Source: Bacillota bacterium | Lineage (GTDB): Bacteria; Bacillota; Clostridia; Peptostreptococcales; Anaerovoracaceae | Direction of reading: 5' to 3' | Assembly (NCBI GenBank): GCA_016283945.1 | Contig: JAEENW010000113.1 | Location: 1 to 19,154, forward strand | Length of the DNA: 19,154 nt | Shown here: positions 7,552 through 15,434 of the stretch, piece by piece | Layout: the number at the start of each line of letters is the position of its first letter | Numbering within the stretch: the first letter of the stretch is position 1 | The notes under the pieces: generated by a model | Databases searched by the model: none | What the model was told of the DNA's origin: nothing | Seen by the model: only the letters and a program-made list of their open reading frames with translations | Program-made: the position numbers and the translations under genes

Positions 7552-7631
7552 TCCGTGGGTACTGATCGGGGACCCGCGGTTTTATTTGTGCCTGAGACCG
7601 GGGCCTCCTCAAGATACGAAAGGAGTATTTA

Positions 7632-10271
7632 ATGAAGAAGTACGTATACCTGTTTACCGAAGGCAACGCGGGAATGAGAGAGCTTCTCGGCGGCAAGGGC
7701 GCTAACCTCGCCGAGATGACCAACATCGGAATGCCCGTACCTCAGGGATTCACCATCACCACCGAGGCCTGCACTCAGTACTATGAGGACGGCCGCCAGA
7801 TCAACGACGACATCATGGCCGAGATCATGAAGAACGTCGAGATCATGGAGCAGATCAACGGCAAGAAGTTCGGAGATCTCAAGAACCCCCTGCTCGTCTC
7901 CGTTCGTTCCGGAGCCAGAGCCTCCATGCCGGGAATGATGGACACCATCCTCAACCTCGGCCTCAACGACGAGGTAGTAGCCGCCATGATCGCCGGCAAC
8001 CCCGATCCGAAGTTCGAGCGTTTCGTCTATGACTCCTATCGCCGCTTCATCCAGATGTTCTCCGACGTAGTCATGGAGGTCGGCAAGAAGTATTTCGAGC
8101 AGCTGATCGACGCCATGAAGGAGAAGAAGGGCGTGACCTACGACGTAGAGCTCACCGCCGCCGACCTCAAGGAGCTCGCTGAGCAGTTCAAGGCCGAGTA
8201 CAAGAAGCAGCTCGGCGAGGACTTCCCCTCCGACCCCGTGGTCCAGCTCAAGGAAGCCATCCGCGCGGTGTTCCGCTCCTGGGACAACCCCCGCGCCAAC
8301 GTATACCGCAGAGACAACGACATCCCCTACAGCTGGGGAACCGCCGTCAACGTCATGCCGATGGTATTCGGAAACCTCAACGAGAACTCCGGTACCGGCG
8401 TAGCCTTCACCAGAGATCCGGCTACCGGCGAGAAGAAGCTCATGGGTGAGTTCCTGACCAACGCCCAGGGCGAGGACGTAGTAGCGGGCGTACGCACCCC
8501 GATGCCCATCTCCGAGATGGAGCAGAAGTTCCCCGAGGCCTACGAAGAGTTCATCGACGTATGCAACAAGCTCGAGGACCACTACAGAGACATGCAGGAC
8601 ATGGAGTTCACCGTCGAGAACGGCAAGCTCTACATGCTCCAGTGCAGAAACGGAAAGAGGACCGCTAAGGCCGCTCTCAAGATCGCCTGTGATCTCGTTG
8701 ACGAGGGCATGATCGATGAGAAGCAGGCTGTCCTCATGATCGACCCCAGAAACCTTGACACCCTGCTCCACCCGGGCTTCGACGCCGACGCTCTCAAGAA
8801 GGCGACCCCGATGGGCAAGGGACTCGGCGCTTCCCCGGGCGCTGCCTGCGGAAAGATCGTCTTCTCCGCTGAGGACGCCAAGGCTGCCGTCGAGGCAGAT
8901 CCCAAGGCCAAGGTCGTGCTCGTAAGGCTCGAGACCTCCCCCGAGGACATCGAGGGAATGAAGTCCGCTCAGGGCATTCTCACCGTTCGCGGCGGAATGA
9001 CCTCCCACGCCGCGGTAGTAGCCAGAGGCATGGGCAAGTGCTGCGTTTCCGGCTGCGGAGACATCAAGATGGACGAGGAGAACAAGAAGTTCGAGCTCGC
9101 CGGCAAGACCTTCCACGAGGGAGACTTCATCTCCATCGACGGTTCCACCGGAGCCATCTATGACGGCATCATCCCGACCGTAGACGCTCAGATCGCCGGA
9201 GAGTTCGGCCGGATCATGGGCTGGGCCGACAAGTACAGGAGACTCGGCGTCCGCACCAACGCGGATACCCCCAAGGACGCTCAGAAGGCCAGAGAGCTCG
9301 GAGCCGAAGGCATCGGACTCACCAGGACCGAGCACATGTTCTTCGAGGCTGACCGTATCGCCGCCTTCAGAGAGATGATCTGCTCCGACACCCTCGAGGA
9401 GAGAGTTGCCGCTCTCGCCAAGATCGAGCCGATGCAGCAGGCCGACTTCGAGGGTCTCTATGAGGCCATGGAAGGCGACCCCGTAACCATCAGACTCCTC
9501 GATCCTCCTCTCCACGAGTTCGTACCGACCGAAGAGGACGACATCGCCGCGCTCGCCAAGGCTCAGGGCAAGAGCGTTGAGGCCATCAAGGCCGTCATCG
9601 CCTCCCTCCACGAGTTCAACCCGATGATGGGTCACAGAGGCTGCCGTCTGGCCGTCACCTATCCGGAGATCGCCGAGATGCAGACCAGAGCCATCATTAA
9701 GGCCGCTCTCGCCGTAAGGGCCCGCTGCGGTTACAAGATCGAGCCGCAGATCATGATCCCGCTCGTAGGCGAGGTCAAGGAGCTCGCGTTCGTCAAGGGC
9801 GTCGTGGTCAAGGCCGCCGATGAGCTCATCAAGGAAGCCGGAAGCGACATGAAGTACCTCGTCGGTACCATGATCGAGATCCCCAGAGCCGCTCTCACCG
9901 CTGACGAAGTCGCCCGCGAGGCCGAGTTCTTCTCCTTCGGAACCAACGATCTGACTCAGATGACCTTCGGATTCTCCAGAGACGACGCCGGAAAGTTCCT
10001 CAAGGACTACTACGACAAGAAGATCTACGAGAGCGATCCGTTCGCCAGAGTAGACCAGAACGGCGTAGGCAAGCTCGTCGCCATGGCCGTCAAGCTCGGA
10101 AGACAGACCAGGCCTGACATCCACCTCGGAGTCTGCGGAGAGCACGGCGGAGATCCTTCCTCCGTAGAGTTCTTCCACAAGACCGGACTGGACTACGTCT
10201 CCTGCTCGCCGTTCAGAGTACCCATCGCCAGACTCGCCGCCGCCCAGGCCGCGATCAAGGAAGGCAAGTAG
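7632..10271 (+). CDS. ppdK: Pyruvate, phosphate dikinase
   Basis: PPDK reversibly converts pyruvate, ATP and phosphate to phosphoenolpyruvate, AMP and pyrophosphate; in anaerobes it often runs glycolytically. The 879-residue length matches bacterial PPDKs (about 875). The order is an N-terminal nucleotide-binding domain (ELLGGKGANLAEMTNIGMPV near residue 17; SVRSGARASMPGMMDTILN), the swivelling phosphohistidine domain (GGMTSHAAVVARGMGKCCVS, His about 459), and the C-terminal PEP/pyruvate barrel (GLTRTEHMFF, EPQIMIPLV, FSFGTNDLTQM, and VCGEHGGDPSS with the catalytic Cys about 835). AAAGGAG lies six bases before the ATG. It is monocistronic, with its own promoter and terminator. Codon use differs from its neighbours (more GTA, AGA and CGT, very few ATA), as expected of a highly expressed gene. 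All key motifs are intact. No PPDK regulatory protein gene is in the window. Confidence 0.97.
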   Translation: MKKYVYLFTEGNAGMRELLGGKGANLAEMTNIGMPVPQGFTITTEACTQYYEDGRQINDDIMAEIMKNVEIMEQINGKKFGDLKNPLLVSVRSGARASMPGMMDTILNLGLNDEVVAAMIAGNPDPKFERFVYDSYRRFIQMFSDVVMEVGKKYFEQLIDAMKEKKGVTYDVELTAADLKELAEQFKAEYKKQLGEDFPSDPVVQLKEAIRAVFRSWDNPRANVYRRDNDIPYSWGTAVNVMPMVFGNLNENSGTGVAFTRDPATGEKKLMGEFLTNAQGEDVVAGVRTPMPISEMEQKFPEAYEEFIDVCNKLEDHYRDMQDMEFTVENGKLYMLQCRNGKRTAKAALKIACDLVDEGMIDEKQAVLMIDPRNLDTLLHPGFDADALKKATPMGKGLGASPGAACGKIVFSAEDAKAAVEADPKAKVVLVRLETSPEDIEGMKSAQGILTVRGGMTSHAAVVARGMGKCCVSGCGDIKMDEENKKFELAGKTFHEGDFISIDGSTGAIYDGIIPTVDAQIAGEFGRIMGWADKYRRLGVRTNADTPKDAQKARELGAEGIGLTRTEHMFFEADRIAAFREMICSDTLEERVAALAKIEPMQQADFEGLYEAMEGDPVTIRLLDPPLHEFVPTEEDDIAALAKAQGKSVEAIKAVIASLHEFNPMMGHRGCRLAVTYPEIAEMQTRAIIKAALAVRARCGYKIEPQIMIPLVGEVKELAFVKGVVVKAADELIKEAGSDMKYLVGTMIEIPRAALTADEVAREAEFFSFGTNDLTQMTFGFSRDDAGKFLKDYYDKKIYESDPFARVDQNGVGKLVAMAVKLGRQTRPDIHLGVCGEHGGDPSSVEFFHKTGLDYVSCSPFRVPIARLAAAQAAIKEGK

Positions 10272-10330
10272 TCTGAGACCGCGCGAAGTCCCGGGCTGAA
10301 CGCCTGAGGACTGAGACACAAAAAGACATT

Positions 10331-10366
10331 AAGGCCGCGGAGCCGGAAAGGCTCCGCGGTCTTTTA
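10331..10366 (+). terminator. Intrinsic terminator of ppdK
   Basis: A 10-bp GC stem CCGCGGAGCC / GGCTCCGCGG with a GGAAA loop is extended outward by further pairs (AAGG with TCTT, including one G-T) and followed by CTTTTATT. Confidence 0.9.
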
Positions 10367-10425
10367 TTGCCCGGGGGCCCTTATCGGACGCGGCCCTTGA
10401 CCCGGCGCGGTCTTTTTATTGCCCG
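10355..10425. repeat. Duplicated terminator tail
   Basis: CGCGGTCTTTTATTGCCCG (10355-10373) recurs as CGCGGTCTTTTTATTGCCCG (10406-10425), 51 bases downstream, differing by one T. The second copy lacks a good matching left arm, so it is probably a decayed duplicate of the terminator. Confidence 0.6.
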
Positions 10426-10460
10426 CGTCCTCTAATGTACCGTATTTGTCGCATCATCCC

Positions 10461-10469
10461 TGCTATCAT
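10461..10469 (+). promoter_or_regulatory. Extended -10 promoter of the FtsH-like gene
   Basis: TGcTATCAT has the same extended -10 form as three other promoters in this window; there is no convincing -35. It lies about 65 bases before the chosen ATG at 10534 and downstream of an alternative in-frame ATG at 10435, which argues against that earlier start. Confidence 0.5.
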
Positions 10470-10533
10470 GACGCTGTCAGAAAGATCAAACAGGAGGCGG
10501 CAGGAAGCCGCCGGACGTTCAAGGAGGAACGGA

Positions 10534-11850
10534 ATGGACGCATTCGATAAGATCATAGGCTACAGCAAGGTCAAGGGAGAGCTCAGGCAGATCTGCGACT
10601 CCCTCAGGAACGGAGAGGTCTACGCGGGGCTCGGGGTCAAGGCTCCGCAGGGCCTGCTGCTCTACGGGGAGCCGGGTGTCGGCAAGACCCTCATGGCTTC
10701 CGCGCTCATCGAGGAGTGCGGAAGGCCTGCCTTCATATGCAGGAAGGACAGGCCGGACGGCGATTTCATCAAGGCTATAAAGGAGACCTTCGACAGGGCG
10801 GCGGAGCAGGCTCCGTCCATAGTATTTCTGGACGACATGGACAAGTTCGCCAACGGCGACGAGGACCATCCTGACGCGGAGGAGTACGTCACGGTGCAGT
10901 CCTGCATAGACGCGGTAAAGGGCAGGGAGGTCTATGTTCTGGCGACAGCCAACGACATCAGCGTCCTCCCCAGGTCGCTGAGGAGGGCCGGGCGCTTCGA
11001 CCGCGTCATTGAGATAGAAGCGCCACACGGAGAGGACGCTGAGCTCATCACGGAGCACTTCCTCAGCGGCAGGAGGTTCGTGGGCGAGATAGACCCGAAG
11101 CCCATAGCGAGGATCATGGATGGCCGCTCCACCGCGGAGCTGGAGACGGTCATCAATCAGGCAGGGATATACGCGGGCTACGAGAGAGCGGAGGCTATAA
11201 GCATGGAGCACTTCCTGAGAGCCTGCCTCAAGATCATATTCGAGATGGACGCGGCCGGTCCGGGCAGGGAAGCGGTCTCCTATGAGATCGCGCTTCATGA
11301 GGCGGGGCACGCCGTCGTGCACGAGGCCCTGTGCCCCGGCTGCGTCACTCTCGTCTGCGCGGACAGCAACAAGGGCTTTACGCATTACTACAGGAACACC
11401 GAGGACTACAGGCTCTGGATGGAGGCGAGGATCATGGGCTCTCTGGCCGGTATGGCCGCTGTCGAGATGAAGACAGGGCTGCAGGACTGGGGCTCCAGCT
11501 CCGATCTGGATCAGGCGTTCGACCGCGTGGAAGATCTGGTAAAGAACAGCTGCGTGAGCGGCTTTTCGCTCCATTCAAACGGCTACAACGACTCCGGGCA
11601 GCTCAGGGCGAGGCAGGAGCAGGCTGTGAGCGCCGAGGTCGAGAAGTACTATATGAGGACGAAACAGATCCTCGCGGCGAACGCGGGCTTCCTTGAAGCT
11701 CTCGCCCGGCTCGTCATGGAGAAGGGCCTGCTCACGATGGAAGACGTGAGCAGGATCAGGGATGAGGCCGGCCGCGCGCCCGCGGATACAGAGAGGCCGG
11801 CGCCAGAGGAAGCGGCGCTTCCTGCGGAGAAGCCCGCTCTCGCCGCGTAG
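10534..11850 (+). CDS. Soluble FtsH-like AAA+ protein with M41 protease domain
   Basis: This 438-residue protein joins an AAA+ ATPase (about 1-240) to an M41 zinc-peptidase domain (about 245-420), the order found in FtsH, but it has no transmembrane or periplasmic part. AAA motifs: Walker A GEPGVGKT (45-52), Walker B IVFLDD (D100/D101, where FtsH has DE), sensor region VLATAND, and arginine fingers in RRAGRFDR (R151, R154). The FtsH pore loop (F-V-G-V-G) has no counterpart; the segment between Walker A and B is about four residues shorter. Peptidase motifs: HEAGH (255-259) and the third ligand D324 in GSSSDLDQAF. AAGGAGG six bases before 10534 fixes the start. The C-terminus ends in a low-complexity Ala/Pro/Glu tail. 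It likely acts in the cytoplasm on loosely folded substrates; its targets are unknown. The adjoining signalling module makes a stress role conceivable, but that is speculation. Confidence 0.82.
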   Translation: MDAFDKIIGYSKVKGELRQICDSLRNGEVYAGLGVKAPQGLLLYGEPGVGKTLMASALIEECGRPAFICRKDRPDGDFIKAIKETFDRAAEQAPSIVFLDDMDKFANGDEDHPDAEEYVTVQSCIDAVKGREVYVLATANDISVLPRSLRRAGRFDRVIEIEAPHGEDAELITEHFLSGRRFVGEIDPKPIARIMDGRSTAELETVINQAGIYAGYERAEAISMEHFLRACLKIIFEMDAAGPGREAVSYEIALHEAGHAVVHEALCPGCVTLVCADSNKGFTHYYRNTEDYRLWMEARIMGSLAGMAAVEMKTGLQDWGSSSDLDQAFDRVEDLVKNSCVSGFSLHSNGYNDSGQLRARQEQAVSAEVEKYYMRTKQILAANAGFLEALARLVMEKGLLTMEDVSRIRDEAGRAPADTERPAPEEAALPAEKPALAA

Positions 11851-11882
11851 AGGCCTCCCTCATTCCGCGCGCCGCGCTGCTG

Positions 11883-11891
11883 TGTTATAAT
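11883..11891 (+). promoter_or_regulatory. Extended -10 promoter of the STAS-HATPase gene
   Basis: TGtTATAAT is a perfect -10 with the TG extension; the -35 region is GC-rich and unconvincing. The start point would be near 11898. No terminator separates it from the upstream gene. Confidence 0.7.
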
Positions 11892-11944
11892 ACAAAACAA
11901 CAGTTATTGAAGCTTCTTGTACGCATCACAGGGAGGGAACTGAT

Positions 11945-12676
11945 ATGGGCACGGAAATGAGCCTCAAAGAGCTCGGAAGCGTGGGCGAATTCAGGCTGAT
12001 GAACAGCATAGACGCGGGCAATGCCGCCGGGGTGGAGGAGACTCTCCTCGAGGCCGTAAAGCGCTTCGACACCATCATCCTCGACATGCAGGATCTCGAG
12101 TACATATCGAGCGCCGGTCTCAGGGCCTTCAAGAGCGCTTACACCGAGCTTCGCCGGAAGGACGGCACTTTCTGCGCGAAGAACGTGGGCGAGCCCATCG
12201 CGGACATACTCAAGCTCACGGGCTTCGGCCGCATGTTCAAATACCTCAGCGCTGATGAGAACGGGACCATGAGATCCATGACGATCACCGCGGAGATAGC
12301 CAATCTCGACGCGGTCAACGAATTCATCTTCGGGCAGCTCGCGCCCTATGAGCTTCCGAAGAGCACGCTGTTCCAGATAAGGCTCGCGGTAGAGGAGATC
12401 TTCGTAAACATCTCGAGCTACGCCTATGACCCGTCGGTAGGGCCGGCGGAGGTCAGCTGCGAGGTGCTCGAGGACCCGCTCAGGGTCGTCATACAGTTCC
12501 TCGATCACGGCAAGCCCTTCGATCCTCTGGCTCAGGAGGATCCCGACACCTCAGAGGAGGGACTGCTCGCGCGCGAGGGAGGTCTAGGCATACTCCTCGT
12601 CAAGGAGAGCATGGACGAGGTCAGCTATCGTTATGAGGGCGGGGCGAACATACTGACCGTCATCAAGAAGCTGTAG
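11945..12676 (+). CDS. STAS domain-HATPase fusion (partner-switching regulator)
   Basis: This 243-residue cytoplasmic protein puts both halves of a partner switch in one chain. Residues about 1-105 are a STAS domain of the SpoIIAA/RsbV type, with LEYISSAGLRAF containing the probable phospho-acceptor S56. Residues about 112-243 are a GHKL ATPase of the SpoIIAB/RsbW type: N-box AVEEIFVNISSYAY (N154), G1 box FLDHGKPFDP (D187, G189) and G2 box GGLGILLVKESMDEVSY (212 onwards). In the usual systems these are separate proteins: the kinase phosphorylates the antagonist and inhibits a sigma factor or another output. GGGAGGG lies seven bases before the ATG. The phosphatase gene starts 11 bases downstream, so the two are almost certainly co-transcribed. 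No sigma factor is in the window, so the output target is unknown. Confidence 0.85.
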   Translation: MGTEMSLKELGSVGEFRLMNSIDAGNAAGVEETLLEAVKRFDTIILDMQDLEYISSAGLRAFKSAYTELRRKDGTFCAKNVGEPIADILKLTGFGRMFKYLSADENGTMRSMTITAEIANLDAVNEFIFGQLAPYELPKSTLFQIRLAVEEIFVNISSYAYDPSVGPAEVSCEVLEDPLRVVIQFLDHGKPFDPLAQEDPDTSEEGLLAREGGLGILLVKESMDEVSYRYEGGANILTVIKKL

Positions 12677-12687
12677 GACGGTTGCCT

Positions 12688-14424
12688 ATGGCGAGAAAAC
12701 GATTAAGGGAAATGAGCTTCTTCGAGAGGGCGAACAACTCTCTCGAGGGGCGCATGTTAAGACTGATAGTAAGATATTCGATATTCCTCGGCCTCGTATG
12801 CTTCTGCATCGGGGCCATGATGTATTACAACGCGATCCTGCAGGATTCGATGAAGGCGGCCTACGACAGGGTCGGCTCCGACGTCCTCGAGCTCAAGGCG
12901 CATTACGCGGTCGAGAAATACTGCGAGCGCGTTTATGAGATATTCCAGGGCATCGACAATATAAAGGATCAGAACGAGGACTATTACGCCAGGTTCGACG
13001 AGATCCACGACCGTCCCGGCTACCGCGGGATGAGGGAATACCTCTCCGGCATGAGGACCGCGGATATGTCCGACTTCTTCCTCGCCGTGGCGGACGAGGA
13101 GCGGGGACAGCTGGTCTTCGTGGCAGACACCGACCCGCGCGAGGGCCACGAGTATCCCCTCGGCAAGACGGTGGGCATACCGGGCTTCCTGCAGCGCTAC
13201 TTCTTCAGGAGCGGGCAGGGCGAGTTCCCACACTCCTATTACTATCTGCCCGGGCGCGGCCTCGTCGTCGCGAGCGCTTCCTTCGTAAAGGGCAGCGACT
13301 CGAGCAAGGGAGTGCTCATCGTGATGTACAAGGCCTACGTGGCGGCAGGCGGCCTGAGGCGCTTCGTATGGCAGTTCGTAATAAGCATAGGCATAGTGAT
13401 GTCTGTGGTTGGACTGTTCCTGACGAGAAGGATCAAGAAGACCGTCGTCACGCCCATAAACGACATCGCGGGAGCCGCGGAGAAGTACATGAAGGACAGG
13501 CGCAACGGGACACTGAAGACCGCCTACTTCTCCGAGCTGAACATACGCACGGGCGACGAGATAGAGAACCTCGGCCTTGTCATGGCCGACATGGAGCAGG
13601 ACCTCAAGGACTTCATCCAGGATCTGGCGAAGGTAACGGCGGAGAAGGAGCGCATGAGCGCCGAGCTGGACCTCGCGACGAGCATACAGCAGAACGCTCT
13701 GCCAAATAAATTCCCGCCTTTCCCGGGCCGCGGCGAGTTCGACATCTTCGCCGGCATGGATCCTGCCAGGGAGGTGGGAGGAGACTTCTACGATTTCTTC
13801 ATGACCGACAGCGACCATCTGGCTGTCGTAGTGGGAGACGTTTCGGGAAAGGGCATACCCGCGGCGCTGTTCATGATGACCGCGAGGACCATGCTCAAGG
13901 ACGCCGCTCTGAGCGGCCTCAGCCCCGCGCAGATGATGAACAGAGTCAACGCGCAGCTCGCCGAGAACAACCGCGACAACATGTTCGTCACGGTCTGGGT
14001 CGGGATACTCGAGATATCGACCGGAAGGCTGGTGTGGGCTGACGCCGGGCACGAGAAGCCCGCGCTCTTCCACGGCGGACAGTGGAGCATACTGGAGAAG
14101 CGCGGCGGAGTGGCGCTGGCGGCCTTCGAGCCCGAGCTGCTCGCGCTCGACGAAGAGCCCGCCTTCGCGGAACAGGAGACCCTGCTCCGCCCGGGCGACG
14201 TGATACTCCAGTACACCGACGGCGTCACCGAGGCCATGACGGCTGAGAGGAAGCTGTTCGGTGAGGAGAGGCTGCTCGAGGCCCTTTCGTGCTCCGAAAG
14301 CACGGATCCCGGGCTCCTGCTGCCGCACATCAGGAGCCGTATAGACGCCTTCGTTGCTGGCGTGGACCAGTTCGATGACATCACCATGCTCGCGCTGCGC
14401 TACAACGGCGCGGAGAAGGCCTAA
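12688..14424 (+). CDS. Membrane HAMP-PP2C (SpoIIE/RsbU-type) serine phosphatase
   Basis: This 578-residue membrane-bound protein phosphatase probably dephosphorylates the STAS domain encoded just upstream. Order: cytoplasmic N-tail, TM1 (about 26-47), an extracytoplasmic sensor region (about 48-225) of no family I recognise, TM2 (about 226-247), HAMP (about 248-315), a short coiled coil, then PP2C/SpoIIE catalysis (about 350-575). Metal-binding motifs are present: GGDFYD, VGDVSGKGIPAALF, WADAGHEKPAL, LQYTDGVTEAM and DDITMLAL. The ATG at 12688 is preferred over a TTG at 12682 because AGGA (12675-12678) is nine bases upstream of it. A signal outside the cell is presumably relayed through HAMP to the phosphatase. 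What is sensed is unknown; the region resembles double-Cache-like sensors only in size and placement. Confidence 0.88.
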   Translation: MARKRLREMSFFERANNSLEGRMLRLIVRYSIFLGLVCFCIGAMMYYNAILQDSMKAAYDRVGSDVLELKAHYAVEKYCERVYEIFQGIDNIKDQNEDYYARFDEIHDRPGYRGMREYLSGMRTADMSDFFLAVADEERGQLVFVADTDPREGHEYPLGKTVGIPGFLQRYFFRSGQGEFPHSYYYLPGRGLVVASASFVKGSDSSKGVLIVMYKAYVAAGGLRRFVWQFVISIGIVMSVVGLFLTRRIKKTVVTPINDIAGAAEKYMKDRRNGTLKTAYFSELNIRTGDEIENLGLVMADMEQDLKDFIQDLAKVTAEKERMSAELDLATSIQQNALPNKFPPFPGRGEFDIFAGMDPAREVGGDFYDFFMTDSDHLAVVVGDVSGKGIPAALFMMTARTMLKDAALSGLSPAQMMNRVNAQLAENNRDNMFVTVWVGILEISTGRLVWADAGHEKPALFHGGQWSILEKRGGVALAAFEPELLALDEEPAFAEQETLLRPGDVILQYTDGVTEAMTAERKLFGEERLLEALSCSESTDPGLLLPHIRSRIDAFVAGVDQFDDITMLALRYNGAEKA

Positions 14425-14426
14425 CC

Positions 14427-14486
14427 CCGCGGCAGCGGCTTAGGGAAGGTTCGGTCCCGCGGTAGCGGGCCTGGGGAAAGATCAGG
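14427..14486. repeat. Imperfect tandem repeat of about 30 bp
   Basis: CCGCGGCAGCGG (14427-14438) and CCGCGGTAGCGG (14457-14468) are each followed by a GGGAA-containing stretch, giving two units of 30-31 bases. The second contains a CCCGC-GGTA-GCGGG hairpin and runs into the 3' end of the LysR gene. No T-run follows, so this convergent junction has no standard terminator. Confidence 0.55.
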
Positions 14487-15363
14487 CCTCCGCCGCGAGC
14501 TCCTTGACGCGGTCTATGAACATCTCCTCGATAGAGGGGAGGGGACGACCCTTTCTCCAGACGAAGAGATACTGTACGTAGCGGTCGGGGCCAGCTATGG
14601 GCCTTATGACGAGCGAGTCGTTGGGGATGTAGGCGGTCCTAGGGAAGAGGCTGATGCCGACGCCCCTTCCGGCGAGCGCCGCGGCGTCCAGATAGCTGTC
14701 CATCTCGCAGACTATACGCGGCTCAGCGTGTATCTCGCGGAACCATCTGAAAATCATATCGATAGTCGCTCTCCTGCTGGGCACGATGAGCGGCTGGTCG
14801 CGAAGGTCCGATATGCTTATCGGGCCTTCTTTTTGCGCGAGCGGATGGCTTCTGCCTATGAAGGCCACCATGCTCTCGCGGCCGACCTCGAAGCTGTTGA
14901 GGAAGAGCTGGTCGTACGGAGCGGTGATGACGGCCATGCTTATGAGGCCGCTCCTCATCTTGTTGACGAGATCGTCGCTGCTGCCGTCCGTGATGCGCAG
15001 CTTGACGCCCGGATGCTCCTTCAGGAAGCCCGGGATCCACTCTGCGGCGATGTCGGGCGCCGTGCCCTCGACGAGGCCGAGGGATATGGTCCCGCCGGCT
15101 CCGCTGCTGAGGGCTATGATCTCCTCCTTCGCCTTGTCGGCGAGGCTCAGTATCTCCTTGGATCGGCGGTAGAGCAGCTGTCCCGCCTCGGTGAGCTCGA
15201 GCTTCCTCTTTCCCCTTATCATGAGCTCGGTCCCGAGCTCCTCCTCAAGCCCCTTGATCTGGGCGCTTAGCGGTGGCTGGCTCATGTTCAACAGCTTTGC
15301 CGCGCGGGTGATGTTCAGCTCCTCGGCTATTACGGTGAAGTATCTCAGCGTTCTGAGCTCCAT
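14482..15363 (-). CDS. LysR family transcriptional regulator
   Basis: This 293-residue regulator has the full LTTR layout. The N-terminal winged HTH spans about residues 1-60 (LRYFTVIAEELNITRAAKLL, then SQPPLSAQIKGLEEELG). A linker helix follows, then a periplasmic-binding-protein-like effector domain (about 90-290) with the typical SLGLVEGTAP, HPLAQKEGP and AGRGVGISLFP segments. AAGGAGG six bases before the ATG fixes the start. It is transcribed away from glnN, the classic arrangement in which an LTTR controls its divergent neighbour. A perfect T-N11-A inverted repeat (15379-15393) lies in its own leader. A nitrogen or purine effector would make sense from context, but the protein alone does not reveal the ligand. 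Confidence 0.9.
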   Translation of the reverse strand: MELRTLRYFTVIAEELNITRAAKLLNMSQPPLSAQIKGLEEELGTELMIRGKRKLELTEAGQLLYRRSKEILSLADKAKEEIIALSSGAGGTISLGLVEGTAPDIAAEWIPGFLKEHPGVKLRITDGSSDDLVNKMRSGLISMAVITAPYDQLFLNSFEVGRESMVAFIGRSHPLAQKEGPISISDLRDQPLIVPSRRATIDMIFRWFREIHAEPRIVCEMDSYLDAAALAGRGVGISLFPRTAYIPNDSLVIRPIAGPDRYVQYLFVWRKGRPLPSIEEMFIDRVKELAAEA

Positions 15364-15378
15364 GTCTGCCTCCTTGCA

Positions 15379-15393
15379 ATACGATTAACGTAT
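15379..15393. promoter_or_regulatory. LysR-type binding box
   Basis: ATACG-ATTAA-CGTAT is a perfect 5-5-5 inverted repeat that contains the T-N11-A spacing (T15380, A15392) typical of LTTR sites. It lies between the LysR -10 and its ribosome binding site. Confidence 0.65.
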
Positions 15394-15405
15394 AGTACTG
15401 CTAAT

Positions 15406-15434
15406 ATTATATGTATTTTATTTCGATGCCGCAA
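15406..15434 (-). promoter_or_regulatory. Promoter of the LysR gene
   Basis: On the minus strand TTGCGG (15434-15429), a 17-base spacer and a perfect TATAAT (15411-15406). Its -35 lies inside the inverted repeat that covers the divergent glnN promoter. Confidence 0.6.

Noticed and set aside
7553..7583. Terminator-like hairpin in the ppdK leader (CCGTGGGT / ACCCGCGG then TTTTATTT), suggesting attenuation
   Set aside because: The left arm starts before the expected transcription start near 7558, so the ppdK transcript itself could not form the full stem. It would matter only for read-through from upstream, which already has a strong terminator.
7629..10319. Minus-strand open frame of 896 codons opposite ppdK
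   Set aside because: It is the mirror of a strongly biased GC-rich gene: low-complexity Leu/Val/Gly/Glu text, no family motif. ppdK on the plus strand is unmistakable.
10435..10533. Earlier in-frame ATG for the FtsH-like gene, adding 33 residues (a possible N-terminal anchor)
   Set aside because: The added stretch is Arg-rich with no convincing membrane segment, has no RBS and contains the likely promoter; AAGGAGG is perfectly placed for 10534.
12757..14328. Minus-strand open frame of 523 codons opposite the phosphatase gene
   Set aside because: Same cause: third-position G/C bias keeps the antisense frame open. The composition is rich in His/Arg/Glu/Leu without domains, and the plus-strand gene has all its catalytic motifs.
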